A stretch of 26,110 bases of DNA from DAIOSQ01 sp036752465 (lineage in GTDB: Bacteria; Pseudomonadota; Gammaproteobacteria; Legionellales; Legionellaceae), in contig DAIOSQ010000009.1 in the NCBI GenBank assembly GCA_036752465.1, forward strand, positions 1 through 26,110, written 5' to 3'. Position 1 is the stretch's first letter. The number at the start of each line of letters is the position of its first letter. The position numbers and the translations under genes were made by a program. Under the pieces are notes generated by a model. The model was not told the origin of the DNA, did no database searches, and worked only from the letters and a program-made list of their open reading frames with translations. Shown in pieces: positions 1-9,177 of the stretch.

Positions 1-1641
1 TTTTATGGTGAAGGCGACCAAGAAAAAAATATTATTGAGAATGCAGCAACACCTGGGATGATCACCATTTCCACATCTGCCTTAGGACGTAACGCAAATA
101 TTCGTGTAACAGATGATTTCTGGGTTGTGAAAGGTTCCATAGGACCCGTACGAGCTGATGAGCAAAAAGATGGCAGGACTGGCAGGCAAGGGAAGCCTGG
201 GCAAGTATTTTGTATACTCAATGCTGCAAACATGCCACCAACCACAGCACGAGATGCATTAGTACGCATCCAGGCCACTCGAGATGCTATCGAGCAAGCA
301 GCAACTGATAAGCGCAAAGGGCATGAAGTGCAGCATGATGTTTTAAATTATTTACTACAACAAATCCTAGCGTTAGAACCTGCGCAGTTTGCCCCATACA
401 ATCGCAGCACTTTTTTTAATAGCGCCGCTTGGTCAAGTTTTCTTGCTCTGGTGGCAAAAAACTTTCAAGCTTATCAAGATGAACCCACAGATGCGCAGGA
501 AGAGGGTTTTTTAGCAGCAACATTCATGAATTTTACGCAGCTATGTGCTGAGAACTTGGTTGACTTTGCGCCAACAATCACTGTCGCATCGTACCTTAAC
601 CGTCCTCGAACGCCAGCTTTCATGCCAGCTGCCCGTGCACAAGATGTAAAACCATCAGTTGTCACCAAAGCGCAATGCACATCATCCGCGGTACTTGCAG
701 TGAACAGCTGCTTACACGCATCAAACTTGGTCAGGATGCCAGAAAATCAGCATGATAAGTGGACAGATATAGAATACGCTACGCTGTGCAAGCGCTTAAC
801 TGGCTGGTTTGAGGAGCAGTACACAGATGATGCTCTGTTCACAGAGATCAACAACTATTGGGAACGATCTGCCAGCGACAAGCTGGCTATTGCTGCTGTC
901 TATAAGCAATTTCTCGAGCAATTATTTACGCAAGGTACCCGAAAGAGCACGCTTATAGAACGTTGGCTTGGTTATGAAACGATGTTACATAAAATCATGC
1001 ATAATAAAAATTATCTAACCATATATTATGTCCTCACTGCTTTGTCGCAGCATACACAAGCACAAGCACAACCACTGCTAGCGCTGGAGACTGTAAAAAA
1101 TACTTTGGCACATTGTTTAGATGAGTATCTAGAGACCAGTTGGTGGTGGATCAGTTCTGAGAGAAAGACTTGGATAAGCGACCTTAAAGGTCAGATTAAT
1201 AATCAAAACAGCCTCGATGGCATCTATGCTTGTTTAGCAGCGTATCAAGTCAAAGCTGCAGAACATGATGTCGAGGCCAATAAATCCCGTTACTTGCCAA
1301 TGCATTGGTTTGGTCACAGCCGCTTCCAAACTAAATTGACTGAAGCACTCAACTTAGTCAGCCACTTGCGCGCCAATACTGCCGCTAGCGACAATGAGAT
1401 AATCGAAGCATTGACAACACCAGATAGCGTCGTCGATGGACCGCAGCCGGACACTGGCTTGACCCAAGTGATTGCAAATATCAGGCAACAAGCGCAGCAA
1501 CGGATAACTTTTTTTGGTGCGCCTAAACAACTGGTTAAGCCCCCAGTAGGTCAGTCTATACATGCTGATAAGCCGCCGCTGGCGCTGGATTTAGAATGTG
1601 TAGCAAGCACCGCTTCAGCTGCTGCAGTTTCCGGTGGTTAG
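1..1641 (+). CDS. SecA-like motor domain protein, 5' truncated by window edge
   Basis: The frame is open from base 1, so the first ATG (base 58) is internal and the gene begins outside the window; 546 residues are visible. The first ~80 residues resemble the second RecA-like fold of SecA. Residues 21-34 (ITISTSALGRNANI) match the SecA motif V region (normally ATNMAGRGTDI), and residues 54-64 (EQKDGRTGRQG) match motif VI, followed by KPG as in SecA's DPG. Motif V is altered: the GRGTD core reads GRNAN. The following ~450 residues are mostly helical in character, show no SecA zinc-binding tail, and match nothing I recognise. This is not the housekeeping secA, which would be better conserved. 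It is probably the end of a large accessory protein, possibly a secreted effector (inference). It ends in an Ala/Ser-rich tail and overlaps ribB tail to tail by 4 bases. Confidence 0.75.
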   Translation, partial: FYGEGDQEKNIIENAATPGMITISTSALGRNANIRVTDDFWVVKGSIGPVRADEQKDGRTGRQGKPGQVFCILNAANMPPTTARDALVRIQATRDAIEQAATDKRKGHEVQHDVLNYLLQQILALEPAQFAPYNRSTFFNSAAWSSFLALVAKNFQAYQDEPTDAQEEGFLAATFMNFTQLCAENLVDFAPTITVASYLNRPRTPAFMPAARAQDVKPSVVTKAQCTSSAVLAVNSCLHASNLVRMPENQHDKWTDIEYATLCKRLTGWFEEQYTDDALFTEINNYWERSASDKLAIAAVYKQFLEQLFTQGTRKSTLIERWLGYETMLHKIMHNKNYLTIYYVLTALSQHTQAQAQPLLALETVKNTLAHCLDEYLETSWWWISSERKTWISDLKGQINNQNSLDGIYACLAAYQVKAAEHDVEANKSRYLPMHWFGHSRFQTKLTEALNLVSHLRANTAASDNEIIEALTTPDSVVDGPQPDTGLTQVIANIRQQAQQRITFFGAPKQLVKPPVGQSIHADKPPLALDLECVASTASAAAVSGG

Positions 1642-2285
1642 GTTGATCCCATTGCCTGGCGCCTATATTGGTAAATGTCTTCGATACTGACGATGGTAAG
1701 TTGATGTTGTTTGGCGTATGCAATAAGCTCGGGTAGTTTCTGCATACTGCCGCAGGGATTCATCAGTTCACAGAGCACAGCCGCGGGGGGCAGGCCGGCT
1801 ATGGTCATGAGGTCTATACTGCCCTCGGTGTGTCCTCTGCGGGTGAATACCCCACCCTCTTGTGCGACCAATGGAAATACATGACCCGGTTGTCTTAAAT
1901 CGTTCGCGCAGGCATTATTGCGGATGGCCGTTTGTATGGTAACCCAGCGATCATGCGCCGACACCCCGGTCGTGACACCCTGACGCGCTTCAATTGACAC
2001 CGTAAAGGCGGTTTGAAACGGGCTGGTATTATGTGTAACCATTGGTTTTAGGTGTAAGCTGTGCGCTTTTTCTTTGGTGAGACATAAGCATATAATACCA
2101 CTACAATCTCGAATCATATTGGCGATGTCTTGCGTGGTAATATGTGTCGCAGCAAAAATCAAATCACCTTCATTTTCTCGGTCCTCATCATCGATGACAA
2201 TGATGCCACTACCGTGATTGAGTGCTAAACAAGCTGCTTCAACGCGTGCCTGCGCATTTTTTCCAAACTGCAATAATTCAGACAT
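1638..2285 (-). CDS. ribB: 3,4-dihydroxy-2-butanone 4-phosphate synthase
   Basis: RibB converts ribulose 5-phosphate into 3,4-dihydroxy-2-butanone 4-phosphate plus formate, the four-carbon precursor of lumazine in riboflavin synthesis; it is a cytosolic Mg-dependent dimer. The 215 residues match the usual stand-alone length (E. coli 217), so there is no RibA fusion. Visible family motifs are the acidic metal-binding loop DDEDRENEGDLIFAA near residue 32, RQPGHVFPL in the middle and HTEGSIDLMTIAGLPPAAVL toward the C-terminus. The ATG start is supported by AGGA about 9 bases upstream. It lies 24 bases behind relA on the same strand, so it is probably the last gene of that operon. There is no room for the FMN riboswitch that commonly precedes ribB, so flavin-responsive control at this site is unlikely. 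Identity is secure. Confidence 0.95.
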   Translation of the reverse strand: MSELLQFGKNAQARVEAACLALNHGSGIIVIDDEDRENEGDLIFAATHITTQDIANMIRDCSGIICLCLTKEKAHSLHLKPMVTHNTSPFQTAFTVSIEARQGVTTGVSAHDRWVTIQTAIRNNACANDLRQPGHVFPLVAQEGGVFTRRGHTEGSIDLMTIAGLPPAAVLCELMNPCGSMQKLPELIAYAKQHQLTIVSIEDIYQYRRQAMGST

Positions 2286-2309
2286 AAGGATTCCTAACTG
2301 ATAGTAAAT

Positions 2310-4511
2310 TTATACTTGTCTTCTTGCTTCAAGTACATTGGGAATTTGGCTCATTTTGGTTAGCAGACGGGATAAGCTCATTAACCCATCGACTTCTAAT
2401 GTTAAGGTGATATCTTTGGTATTATGCTGGCGATTGGTTTGCGTGTGCAACGCATAAATATGCGCTTTCTCTTGTGACAACAAGGCAGTAATATCGTTTA
2501 ATAGCCCCGGTCTATCGAAGGCTTTGAGCATGATTTCCACCGAGTATTGTTCGCTCGTAACATGTCCCCAGGAGACTTGCAAAAATCGCTGTTGTTGCTT
2601 ATCCGAGGCATGCAAAATATTTAAACAATCTTTTTTATGCACCGACACACCACGCCCCATGGTGATATAACCAATGACATCTTCACCAGGCAAGGGTTGG
2701 CAGCAGCGCGCCATATGAGTCAGCAAATTGCCAACGCCCTCTATCCGCAAATCTCGATTTGCCGCGCTTGACTTGGGCATGCGTATCGATTTTACTAGAT
2801 TTTTTTCGGTAGGTTCTACTGCCCCAAGACGGTGTAATATGTGTCCAAGCTTGATTTCGCCACGCCCCAGAGCCGCGTATAAATCATCAATTATCTTGAA
2901 ATTATAGGCATTGGCCACATCGATTAATCGCTCACTTTTAACCCCAAGCGCTTTTAATTCTTTATCCAGAACCTCATAGCCATCTGCTTTATTTTTATCG
3001 TAATCTTGCATCTTAAACCAATGCAACACTTTGGCTTTGGCCCGCGATGTTTTTAAGTATTTTAAATGCGGATTAATCCAATCACGGGATGGTTTAGCGT
3101 CTTTACCAGTCAACACCTCAACATTATCACCTGTGTTAAGGATATAGGTGAGCGGTACTATGCGCGTATTAACTTTTGCGCCTCGGCAACGATGGCCAAT
3201 TTGACTATGAACGTGATAAGCAAAATCCAATACAGTCGCACCCCTAGGCAAATCTAGAATATCACCGTCTGGCGTGAACACGTAGACTCGATCATCGATA
3301 AATTCAGCATCTATTGCATCAGGCACGCCTTTATAAGAGGACATTTCACGATGCCAGGCTAACACTTCTCTTAGCCACTCTATTTTACGTTCATGACTTT
3401 CCTTGCGGCGAGTTCTACCCTCTTTATATTTCCAGTGCGCCGCAACCCCCATTTCTGCCTGAGCATGCATTTGAAAGGTACGAATTTGTACCTCGAACAC
3501 ACGGTTTTCCGGTCCTACGACGGCCGTATGTAAAGACTGGTAGCCATTGAGTTTTGGGGTGGCAATATAATCATCAAACTCACTGACGACTGGATCCCAT
3601 AAGCTGTGGACCATATCAAGTACTTCATAACATTGAACTTCAGCCTCAACCAATATGCGCACCGCCGTGGCATCGTAAATCTCGTTTAGCGCTACATTTT
3701 TGCGCATCATTTTGCGGTATATGCTGTGGATATGTTTGGAGCGACCGTACACCGCGAAGCGATCCCAATTGTTTGCTTTAATGTGCTGGTTTAAGATGTC
3801 AACAATCAGATTTACATAACGATCACGGTCTAAACGTTTAACATTCAAATCTTTGGCTATGGTTTTGTATTGCTCGGGTTGTATATACCGAAAAGCTAAG
3901 TCTTCCATTTCCCACTTAATAGCACCTATCCCTAGGCGATTGGCGAGTGGTGCGTAGATATCCATGGCTTCTTTGGCAATCAATTTGCGCATCGATTCTG
4001 GCAATGGTGCCGGAGATCGCAACACACATAAACGCTCGGCTAATTTGATCAGGACAACCCGCACATCATCCACCATAGCCAGCAACATTTTGCGAACATT
4101 ATCTAATTGTTGTTTGTTTTGTGGTGTTTTATCGGAAGCCTGAAAGCTAGATATCGCGCTCATTTGCTTCACCCCCTTCACCAGACGTGCAATGAACGGA
4201 CCTAGTTGCTCTTTGACATCCTCTAAGGACAACTCTGCGTAACGCACACTTTCAAAGATAATAGCAGCTGCTAATGTTTCTTGATCGACTTCCAGATCAG
4301 CCAGCACATCAGCCATGGCCAAACCTTGTTGCAAGCATGAGATACCAATTTCAGTGGCATGATCTTGCCCTGCCAATTGGCTTAATTGACAGGCGTTGCG
4401 TATCAAAGCCAAGTCTTGAAAATATCCCTTACTGCCCAACAGATGGAGCCATTGTTCTACGTCGATGGTTCCATCGGGTAATAATGGCATGCCTTCTTTT
4501 ACCTTCACCAT
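2310..4511 (-). CDS. relA: (p)ppGpp synthetase RelA (hydrolase domain inactive)
   Basis: RelA makes (p)ppGpp from ATP and GTP/GDP on ribosomes stalled with uncharged tRNA, driving the stringent response. The 733 residues show the full long-RSH layout: pseudo-hydrolase domain (~1-195), synthetase domain with the EFDD motif at 311-314 and NGYQSLHTAV following, TGS domain (~408-469), a Cys/His-rich segment (CCQPLPGEDVIGY) and a C-terminal ACT domain. Where active hydrolases carry His-Asp (HDxxED), this protein has F86-E87, so it should not degrade (p)ppGpp. The acidic EFDD motif instead of RXKD is also typical of monofunctional RelA rather than SpoT. It sits 5 bases after rlmD; rlmD-relA is also the E. 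coli order. AAGGA 8 bases before the ATG supports the start. A separate SpoT is expected elsewhere in the genome. Confidence 0.95.
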   Translation of the reverse strand: MVKVKEGMPLLPDGTIDVEQWLHLLGSKGYFQDLALIRNACQLSQLAGQDHATEIGISCLQQGLAMADVLADLEVDQETLAAAIIFESVRYAELSLEDVKEQLGPFIARLVKGVKQMSAISSFQASDKTPQNKQQLDNVRKMLLAMVDDVRVVLIKLAERLCVLRSPAPLPESMRKLIAKEAMDIYAPLANRLGIGAIKWEMEDLAFRYIQPEQYKTIAKDLNVKRLDRDRYVNLIVDILNQHIKANNWDRFAVYGRSKHIHSIYRKMMRKNVALNEIYDATAVRILVEAEVQCYEVLDMVHSLWDPVVSEFDDYIATPKLNGYQSLHTAVVGPENRVFEVQIRTFQMHAQAEMGVAAHWKYKEGRTRRKESHERKIEWLREVLAWHREMSSYKGVPDAIDAEFIDDRVYVFTPDGDILDLPRGATVLDFAYHVHSQIGHRCRGAKVNTRIVPLTYILNTGDNVEVLTGKDAKPSRDWINPHLKYLKTSRAKAKVLHWFKMQDYDKNKADGYEVLDKELKALGVKSERLIDVANAYNFKIIDDLYAALGRGEIKLGHILHRLGAVEPTEKNLVKSIRMPKSSAANRDLRIEGVGNLLTHMARCCQPLPGEDVIGYITMGRGVSVHKKDCLNILHASDKQQQRFLQVSWGHVTSEQYSVEIMLKAFDRPGLLNDITALLSQEKAHIYALHTQTNRQHNTKDITLTLEVDGLMSLSRLLTKMSQIPNVLEARRQV

Positions 4512-4516
4512 ATTTG

Positions 4517-5863
4517 TTATCCTTTCACAAATAACGCAATTGATTCCACATGAGCAGTTTGCGGGAACATATCCATGACACCGGCACAGACCAAGCGATA
4601 ACCATGGCTGTTAACTAAAATTCCAGCGTCTCGTGCTAGGGTTGCTGGATTGCAGGATACATATACAATGCGTTCTGGCGCTATTTTGTCAATTTGTTTG
4701 ACCACAGCCAACGCACCTGTTCTAGGCGGATCCAACAGCACCTTATGAAAGGGTGCTCGTGTATGAAATGCCCCCAGTTCAGCCTCATCGTGCAAATTAG
4801 CTTCGATGAACTCTACATGGTTTATGTTATTTGCCGCAGCATTCATTTGTGCTCGTTGCACCATGGCCGCACTCCCTTCTACGCCTAGAACAAATGCCAC
4901 CTGCTTGGCCAATGGTAAAGAAAAATTACCTAAGCCACAAAACAAATCCAGTACGCTGTCTTGCTGATTCGGCGCAAGCAAATCGATTGCCTGCGTTATC
5001 ATAGCTTGATTGAGAGACATGTTAACTTGTGTAAAATCTGTAGGTAAAAATTTGAAGCAAATCTGTGTTTCCGGCAACGTGTAAGATAACCAAGACTCAC
5101 CAATATCCGGATAAAATAAGTGCAGACTGTCAGGGCCTTTGGGTTGCAAAAAAATTATAAACCCGGTTCGATCGGCAAAATCCCTTAAACGTTGATGATC
5201 TGCTGGCGATAAAGGAACTAAATGTCTAAAAATCAATGCTACGGTGGTATCACCAGCAGCAATTTCGATTTGTGCGATGGACCTGGAATCATCCATGTTG
5301 TCCAATAATTTCCGAAATGATGGGATGTGCGCATCAACTTTTGCGTTTAAGATAGGACATTCACTGATTTCAGTGACATAGCGTGGATTATGCTTTTCCC
5401 GAAAGCCAACTAAAGTCGCTTGTTTTTTTTCGACATAGCGCACACTCAAGCGCGCTTTATTGCGATAATGCCAAACATCACCGACTAAGGGCGCCAACAC
5501 CTGCTCAGGCTGACAATGCCCTACCCTAGACAGTATGTCTAACAGCTGATTTTGCTTTTCCTGGATTTGTGCAGCACTGCTCAGATGCTGCATGGCACAA
5601 CCGCCGCACTGACCGTAATGAGGGCAACGAGCGGTAACCCGTTGCGCAGAGGGTACTTCCACTTCAATCAGTTTTGCTTCATTGTAATCACTTTTCTGCC
5701 GTGTGAATTGCAATTTAACTTGCTCCTGCGGCAAAGCGCCTTCAACAAAAGTAATTTTACCATCGATTTTGGCAATGCCACGACCATCATGACTTAATTT
5801 CTCAATACGTGCACGCATCACTGGTGCTAGCATCGACTTTGATTTTTGCTTCATCATACTCAC
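4517..5863 (-). CDS. rlmD: 23S rRNA (uracil(1939)-C5)-methyltransferase RlmD
   Basis: RlmD uses S-adenosylmethionine to methylate U1939 of 23S rRNA. An N-terminal TRAM RNA-binding domain (~12-70) precedes the iron-sulphur cysteines C80, C86 and C89 (CPHYGQCGGC), with a fourth at C169. The Rossmann-like methyltransferase domain has the SAM motif VLDLFCGLGNF (304-314), the LLDPPRTG motif (376-383) and the catalytic cysteine C404 in YVSCNPATLARD. The 448-residue length is normal (E. coli 433). The longest reading starts at GTG (5861-5863), directly abutting the rluB stop; two in-frame ATGs follow at codons 3 and 4, and codon 3 (5857) is an equally likely start. It sits between rluB and relA in a tight array, so the two rRNA-modification genes are probably co-expressed with the stringent factor. 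Confidence 0.95.
   Translation of the reverse strand: MSMMKQKSKSMLAPVMRARIEKLSHDGRGIAKIDGKITFVEGALPQEQVKLQFTRQKSDYNEAKLIEVEVPSAQRVTARCPHYGQCGGCAMQHLSSAAQIQEKQNQLLDILSRVGHCQPEQVLAPLVGDVWHYRNKARLSVRYVEKKQATLVGFREKHNPRYVTEISECPILNAKVDAHIPSFRKLLDNMDDSRSIAQIEIAAGDTTVALIFRHLVPLSPADHQRLRDFADRTGFIIFLQPKGPDSLHLFYPDIGESWLSYTLPETQICFKFLPTDFTQVNMSLNQAMITQAIDLLAPNQQDSVLDLFCGLGNFSLPLAKQVAFVLGVEGSAAMVQRAQMNAAANNINHVEFIEANLHDEAELGAFHTRAPFHKVLLDPPRTGALAVVKQIDKIAPERIVYVSCNPATLARDAGILVNSHGYRLVCAGVMDMFPQTAHVESIALFVKG
4520..4524 (-). promoter_or_regulatory. Ribosome binding site of relA
   Basis: AAGGA on the minus strand, 8 bases before the relA ATG. It lies directly upstream of the rlmD stop codon, inside the rlmD reading frame, so relA translation probably starts by ribosome re-use or de novo loading at the rlmD end. 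Confidence 0.6.
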
Positions 5864-6595
5864 TTATAAACGCTCGACAAACGCCGCTACTTCTTTATTT
5901 GACAATTCGATAAACTCACCACGCGATAAAAAGCGTGGCATATGGAGATGACCATAGCGAATGCGAATCAAACGACTGACATCCACCCCTTGACTTTGCC
6001 ATAACCTTCTAACCTCACGATTCTTGCCTTCGCTGATGACCACGTGATACCAAGTATTGCTGCCTTCACCACCTTGAAACTGAATGGATTTAAATTTTGC
6101 CTCGCCATCCTCTAGCATCACCCCTGCCAACAGTGCATCAATGGTTGCTTGCTTCACCTCTCCACGAACCCGCACAGCATATTCGCGTTCCACCTCAAAT
6201 TTGGGATGCATTAATTGATTGGCGAGATCACCATTGTTGGTAAAAATCAATAACCCTGAAGTGTTAATATCCAATCGTCCTACTTGTATCCAGCGACCTT
6301 GTTTCAAATGTGGCAATCGATCAAAAACGGTTTTTTGGTGGCGAGGATCACGCCGACTTGAAATTTCGCCAACCGGCTTGTGGTAAAGCAACACGCGAGT
6401 TCTTGGTGTAAGTTTCAGTGGATTATCAATAATACGACCTTTCACACTGATTTTGTCATCCGATGAAACAGAATCACCAATCTTAGCTAAATGGCCATTC
6501 ACATGCACTAAGCCGCTTTCGATCCAACGTTCCATTTCCCGACGAGAACCAAGTCCCGCCTGACTTAAAACCTTTTGTAAACGCTCATCACTCAT
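5864..6595 (-). CDS. rluB: 23S rRNA pseudouridine(2605) synthase RluB
   Basis: RluB isomerises U2605 of 23S rRNA to pseudouridine. The 243 residues contain an N-terminal S4 RNA-binding domain (LQKVLSQAGLGSRREMERWI, residues 6-25) and the RsuA-family catalytic domain, with the motif GRLDINTSGLLIFTN and catalytic aspartate D109. The KNREVRRLWQ motif, typical of the RluB/E/F and RsuA group, is near the end. It is shorter than E. coli RluB (291), mostly because it lacks the long basic C-terminal tail. Assignment to RluB rather than RsuA, RluE or RluF rests on the good match to RluB around the catalytic motif (NQLMHPKFEVEREYAVRV) and on the classic scpA-scpB-rluB neighbourhood. It follows scpB after 46 bases and abuts rlmD directly. 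Confidence 0.9.
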   Translation of the reverse strand: MSDERLQKVLSQAGLGSRREMERWIESGLVHVNGHLAKIGDSVSSDDKISVKGRIIDNPLKLTPRTRVLLYHKPVGEISSRRDPRHQKTVFDRLPHLKQGRWIQVGRLDINTSGLLIFTNNGDLANQLMHPKFEVEREYAVRVRGEVKQATIDALLAGVMLEDGEAKFKSIQFQGGEGSNTWYHVVISEGKNREVRRLWQSQGVDVSRLIRIRYGHLHMPRFLSRGEFIELSNKEVAAFVERL

Positions 6596-6641
6596 GATAT
6601 CTCACTCAATAGTATTCTCGGGTAACCACACACTAGATGAG

Positions 6642-7166
6642 TTACTTATTTTCAAACTGTAACTGCGGTAACTCATGGAGATTGGTCAAATTAAAATAGT
6701 CTAAGAAAGTTTTGGTTGTCACATAGACCGCCGGCTTTCCTGGTACATCACGATACCCTCCTTGACGGATCCATTCACGCTCAAGCAACGTTTTAATGAT
6801 TGCTCCACTGACCGTTACCCCGCGAATATTCTCTATATCAGCGCGGGTTACCGGTTGTCGATAGGCAATGATAGCCAATGTCTCAAGCAAAGCAGCCGAA
6901 TATTGACTAGGTTTTTCTGCCAATAAACGAGACACATACCCCTTAAAGCGTTGTTTGGTTTGCACGCAATACCCGCTAGCAGTACATTTTAGCTCAACTG
7001 CACGCAGATGGTAATCTTGTTGTAATCGGTCTAGGGCTTTTTTTATTTGCACAAGGCTAGGTTTTTCATAATCGGCAAACAATGTATGTATTTTATCTAG
7101 GCTTAAAGGTTTTTTGCTGGTCATGAGAAGCGCTTCTATAGCCAGCTTCAGCTCTGTATCATCCAT
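6642..7166 (-). CDS. scpB: Segregation and condensation protein B
   Basis: ScpB is the winged-helix kite subunit that, with ScpA and SMC, organises and segregates the chromosome. Two tandem winged-helix regions are recognisable. The N-terminal one starts LKLAIEALLMTSKKPLSLDKI, and the second holds the family signature YSAALLETLAIIAYRQPVTRADIENIRGV followed by LLEREWIRQ. The open frame extends to a TTG at 7170-7172, but the ATG at 7164-7166 (MDDTELKLAIEA) is the more natural start, giving 174 residues and an 8-base overlap with scpA. That overlap points to translational coupling, which fits two subunits of one complex. No gene for an SMC-type partner lies in the window. Confidence 0.93.
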   Translation of the reverse strand: MDDTELKLAIEALLMTSKKPLSLDKIHTLFADYEKPSLVQIKKALDRLQQDYHLRAVELKCTASGYCVQTKQRFKGYVSRLLAEKPSQYSAALLETLAIIAYRQPVTRADIENIRGVTVSGAIIKTLLEREWIRQGGYRDVPGKPAVYVTTKTFLDYFNLTNLHELPQLQFENK

Positions 7167-7956
7167 GCTCAAGACCTATGATTTGAATAGGATCACATAA
7201 GCTCGCTTGCTGCACACGCAACAATGCTTGTTTAGCAAGTTCCAACATCGCCAAAAAAGCGACCACTAGACCCAAACGGCCCTCATCTTGTTGATAAAGC
7301 GTTGAAAACTCTAGTTGGCTTTGCTGTTGCAAACGTTCTAATATCAGCACCATCCGTGCGCTGACCGATAAATTTTTTACTTCAAAAACGATCTGATGAT
7401 CGGCCATCAGGCCCTGTTTGCTGATCAATGTTTGCATGGCCAGGGTAAGCTCGGTTAATAATAGGTCGGGATATAAACGCTGCCCAACCACTTCATCAGG
7501 CATAAGATTAACTAAAAATACATCTCTTCCCCAACGCGGCAAATCGTTTAATTGCTTGGCAAGGGCTTTAAACTGTTCATACTGTTGCAGTCGCTCTGCC
7601 AGGGCAATGCGTGGATCAGCTTCTTCCCCTGGCACCGTAACTACCGGCAATAAGAAGCGAGATTTTATTTCGGCAAGCATGGCTGCCATGACTAAATAAT
7701 CTGCCGCCAACTCAATTCTCTGCTCATCAATCACCGCAATATATTGCATAAATTGATCCGTTACCATCACAATAGGAATATTCATGATATCCAAATTTTG
7801 TCGGCGAATTAGGTAGAGTAACAGATCCAATGGCCCGGCAAAATCTTCGAGCAATAACTGAAAAGCGCCTGGTGGAATAAACAAATCTTTCGGGATATCT
7901 TGGTACGGCTCCCCAGCTACTTGATATACATAAATCTCGTTTGCTTGTGCCGTCAT
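7159..7956 (-). CDS. scpA: Segregation and condensation protein A
   Basis: ScpA is the kleisin subunit that bridges the two SMC heads and binds ScpB. The 265 residues show the family's N-terminal signature FAGPLDLLLYLIRRQNLDIM (about 39-58), followed by the conserved helical stretch around LAADYLVMAAMLAEIKSRFLLP. The C-terminal winged-helix region, the part that contacts the SMC cap, has FLAMLELAKQALLRVQQ. The start at 7956 lies 4 bases after the trpS stop. The length is typical of gammaproteobacterial ScpA. It is translationally linked to scpB by overlap, and the trpS-scpA-scpB-rluB order is common in this group of bacteria. Confidence 0.93.
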   Translation of the reverse strand: MTAQANEIYVYQVAGEPYQDIPKDLFIPPGAFQLLLEDFAGPLDLLLYLIRRQNLDIMNIPIVMVTDQFMQYIAVIDEQRIELAADYLVMAAMLAEIKSRFLLPVVTVPGEEADPRIALAERLQQYEQFKALAKQLNDLPRWGRDVFLVNLMPDEVVGQRLYPDLLLTELTLAMQTLISKQGLMADHQIVFEVKNLSVSARMVLILERLQQQSQLEFSTLYQQDEGRLGLVVAFLAMLELAKQALLRVQQASLCDPIQIIGLEHG

Positions 7957-7960
7957 TGAG

Positions 7961-9172
7961 CTAATAATCCAAATTCATCGTTTCACGTACGGTATCTAGA
8001 GTTTTTTGTGCTTCTTCCCGTGCTTGTTCACTCCCTTCAACCACGATTCGTTTGACTGAGCTGAGATCTTTTTCATACTCTTTAATAGCACATTGAATAG
8101 GCTGTAATTCTTGATTGATCCCGTCAATGACTGGCCGTTTACAATCAATGCAACCAATCGCTGCCGTTCTACAGCCTTGTTGCACCCACTCTTGAATGGA
8201 TTCATCGGAGTAAACTTTATGTAACTGCCAGACGGGGCACTTTTCTGGATCGCCTGGATCTGTCCTTTTGACCCGAGCCGGATCCGTGGGCATGGTCATG
8301 ACTTTCTTCTCAACTACAGCAGGAAGGTCTCGTAAATTGATGGTATTTTGATAAGACTTCGACATTTTTTGACCATCTAGGCCAGGCATTTTTGCAGTTT
8401 CAGTGAGCAACGCTTGAGGTTCAGGCAGTATGATTTTACCGATCCCATCTAAATACCCAAGCAGGCGGTCTTTATCTCCCAGGGACAAGCTGCTCTGATT
8501 GCTGAGCAATGCTTTAGCCGTATTAAGTGATTCGTGACTGCCGTTTTGTTGAAAATCCTTGCGCAAATCCAAGTAAAGTTTGCTATTTTTTTTACCCATT
8601 TTTTGGATGGCTGCTTGCGCCAGCGCCTCAAAATTCTGTTCTTTGCCATATAGAAAGTTAAAGCGTCTTGCAATTTCTCGGGTTAGCTCGATATGTGCCA
8701 CTTGATCATCACCAACAGGAACCAAATTGGCCTTATACAAGAGCACATCCGCACTCTGTAACAATGGATATCCTAAGAAGCCATAGGTTGATAAATCTTT
8801 CTCATGCAACTTCTCCTGTTGATCTTTATAGGTAGGCACGCGTTCCAGCCAACCCAACGGCGTCATCATGGCAAGCAATAAATGCAGCTCGGCATGTTCA
8901 GGCACCCAAGATTGGATAAAAATCCGCGATAGGTTTGGATTTAGACCACAGGCTAGCCAATCAATGATCATGGGCCACACATGATTTTTAAGAATTTCAC
9001 TGCTTTCGTAATGCGTGGTCAAAGCATGCCAATCGGCAACAAAAAAGAAGCAATCATACTGGTGTTGCAGCGTCAGCCAATTTTTTAACACGCCATGATA
9101 GTGTCCCAAATGCAATTGACCACTTGGTCTCATGCCAGAGACAACTCGTTTGTTGGTATGAAACAATGTCAT
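7961..9172 (-). CDS. trpS: Tryptophanyl-tRNA synthetase
   Basis: TrpRS charges tRNA-Trp in the cytosol; it is a class I synthetase. The ATP-binding HIGH-type motif appears as HLGH (residues 21-24, in SGQLHLGHYHG) and the second signature as KMSKS (269-273). At 403 residues it is longer than E. coli TrpS (334), and includes an insertion in the catalytic half and a cysteine-containing segment IGCIDCKRP near the C-terminal part, as in the long TrpRS form of several proteobacteria. An upstream in-frame codon at 9217 would extend the protein by 15 residues, but I place the start at 9172. A strong ribosome binding site sits just in front of it, and the HIGH region then falls at the usual distance from the N-terminus. 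The 9172 start also avoids a 35-base overlap with yciO. Confidence 0.93.
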   Translation of the reverse strand: MTLFHTNKRVVSGMRPSGQLHLGHYHGVLKNWLTLQHQYDCFFFVADWHALTTHYESSEILKNHVWPMIIDWLACGLNPNLSRIFIQSWVPEHAELHLLLAMMTPLGWLERVPTYKDQQEKLHEKDLSTYGFLGYPLLQSADVLLYKANLVPVGDDQVAHIELTREIARRFNFLYGKEQNFEALAQAAIQKMGKKNSKLYLDLRKDFQQNGSHESLNTAKALLSNQSSLSLGDKDRLLGYLDGIGKIILPEPQALLTETAKMPGLDGQKMSKSYQNTINLRDLPAVVEKKVMTMPTDPARVKRTDPGDPEKCPVWQLHKVYSDESIQEWVQQGCRTAAIGCIDCKRPVIDGINQELQPIQCAIKEYEKDLSSVKRIVVEGSEQAREEAQKTLDTVRETMNLDY

Positions 9173-9177
9173 GCACT

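Noticed and set aside
2286..2309. FMN riboswitch before ribB
   Set aside because: Only 24 bases separate ribB from relA, far too short for an RFN element.
2310..4511. Calling this gene spoT
   Set aside because: The hydrolase HD pair is replaced by F86-E87, the synthetase has EFDD, and it follows rlmD, all typical of RelA.
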